Below are positions 63,739 through 64,000 of a stretch of 64,000 bases of DNA, in pieces. The position numbers were made by a program, and so were the translations under genes. The stretch is taken from contig SJOL01004503.1 of the NCBI GenBank assembly GCA_004794785.1, positions 1 through 64,000 on the forward strand, in the 5' to 3' direction. The DNA is from Opisthorchis felineus (lineage: Eukaryota > Platyhelminthes > Trematoda > Opisthorchiida > Opisthorchiidae). The notes below the pieces were generated by a model. It saw only the letters and a list, made by a program, of their open reading frames with translations. It was not told where the DNA came from and ran no database searches. Every line of letters starts with the position of its first letter. Within the stretch, counting starts at the first letter, position 1.

Positions 63739-64000
63739 GTTATCGTTTGACTGCGAAATGCCAATAGGAAGTTAAACGCTGTAAATATAATAATAAGTGG
63801 TTGCGGTTGGACCTGATATAAGTTTGGAAACAATCTTGGTGAGCAAACTGGATGGTGTTGCAAAGTTGAAGCTATGCACAGGGTTTATAAAATTTAACAG
63901 TAAAGTACAATAGAAAGGCCACCACATCCAGACGTGTCGCGTCTAAATCCAATAGAGCTTATCCAACTATGAGCATTCGAACGAATTAGACCGACCAGGA
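63739..64000. other. Right end of window, nothing recognised
   Basis: AT-rich DNA with no supported feature. Confidence 0.4.

Noticed and set aside
36050..64000. A second tandem M8 peptidase gene
   Set aside because: No HExxH exon or other M8 block was seen on either strand in the right half.

Overview
The window looks like nuclear DNA of a flatworm, most likely a digenean fluke. It is AT-rich, short exons (37-207 bp) are separated by kilobase introns with GT..AG ends, and there is a 35-bp intron next to a start codon. Degraded LINE reverse-transcriptase copies, tRNA-derived SINE fragments and a hammerhead-bearing short repeat are scattered through it. There is no bacterial or organellar signal. 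The genus cannot be fixed from the sequence.

The main gene fills the left half on the minus strand, from a start codon at 36044 down to the left edge. I assembled 18 exons by reading protein similarity, splice sites and codon phase together; every junction keeps the frame. They encode at least 675 residues of an invadolysin/leishmanolysin-like (MEROPS M8) secreted zinc metallopeptidase: signal peptide, short pro-region, HEVCH zinc motif (H210, H214), a third zinc histidine at 317, Met-turn at 328, and a cysteine-rich C-terminal domain. Three in-frame, phase-0 exons then add an acidic low-complexity tail. The 3' end lies outside the window.

The introns hold decayed LINE copies, all on the minus strand like the gene (about 16.0-16.4, 27.0-28.1 and 30.36-30.8 kb), a tRNA-like SINE remnant (23.6 kb) and a decayed hammerhead-repeat copy (8.5 kb).

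The right half (36-64 kb) is gene-poor. It holds two more LINE remnants (37.0-38.0 and 45.0-45.4 kb). Three better copies of the hammerhead-containing foldback repeat lie at 37.6, 53.1 and 63.4 kb; the first is nested in a LINE and flanked by a 13-bp duplication. A probable minus-strand gene of unknown function has exon-like segments at 51.9-52.8 and 55.4-56.3 kb. One plus-strand exon at 61.8 kb encodes a type II membrane protein whose end matches the start of a UPF0489 (C5orf22-like) domain.

Most remaining open frames look like chance.
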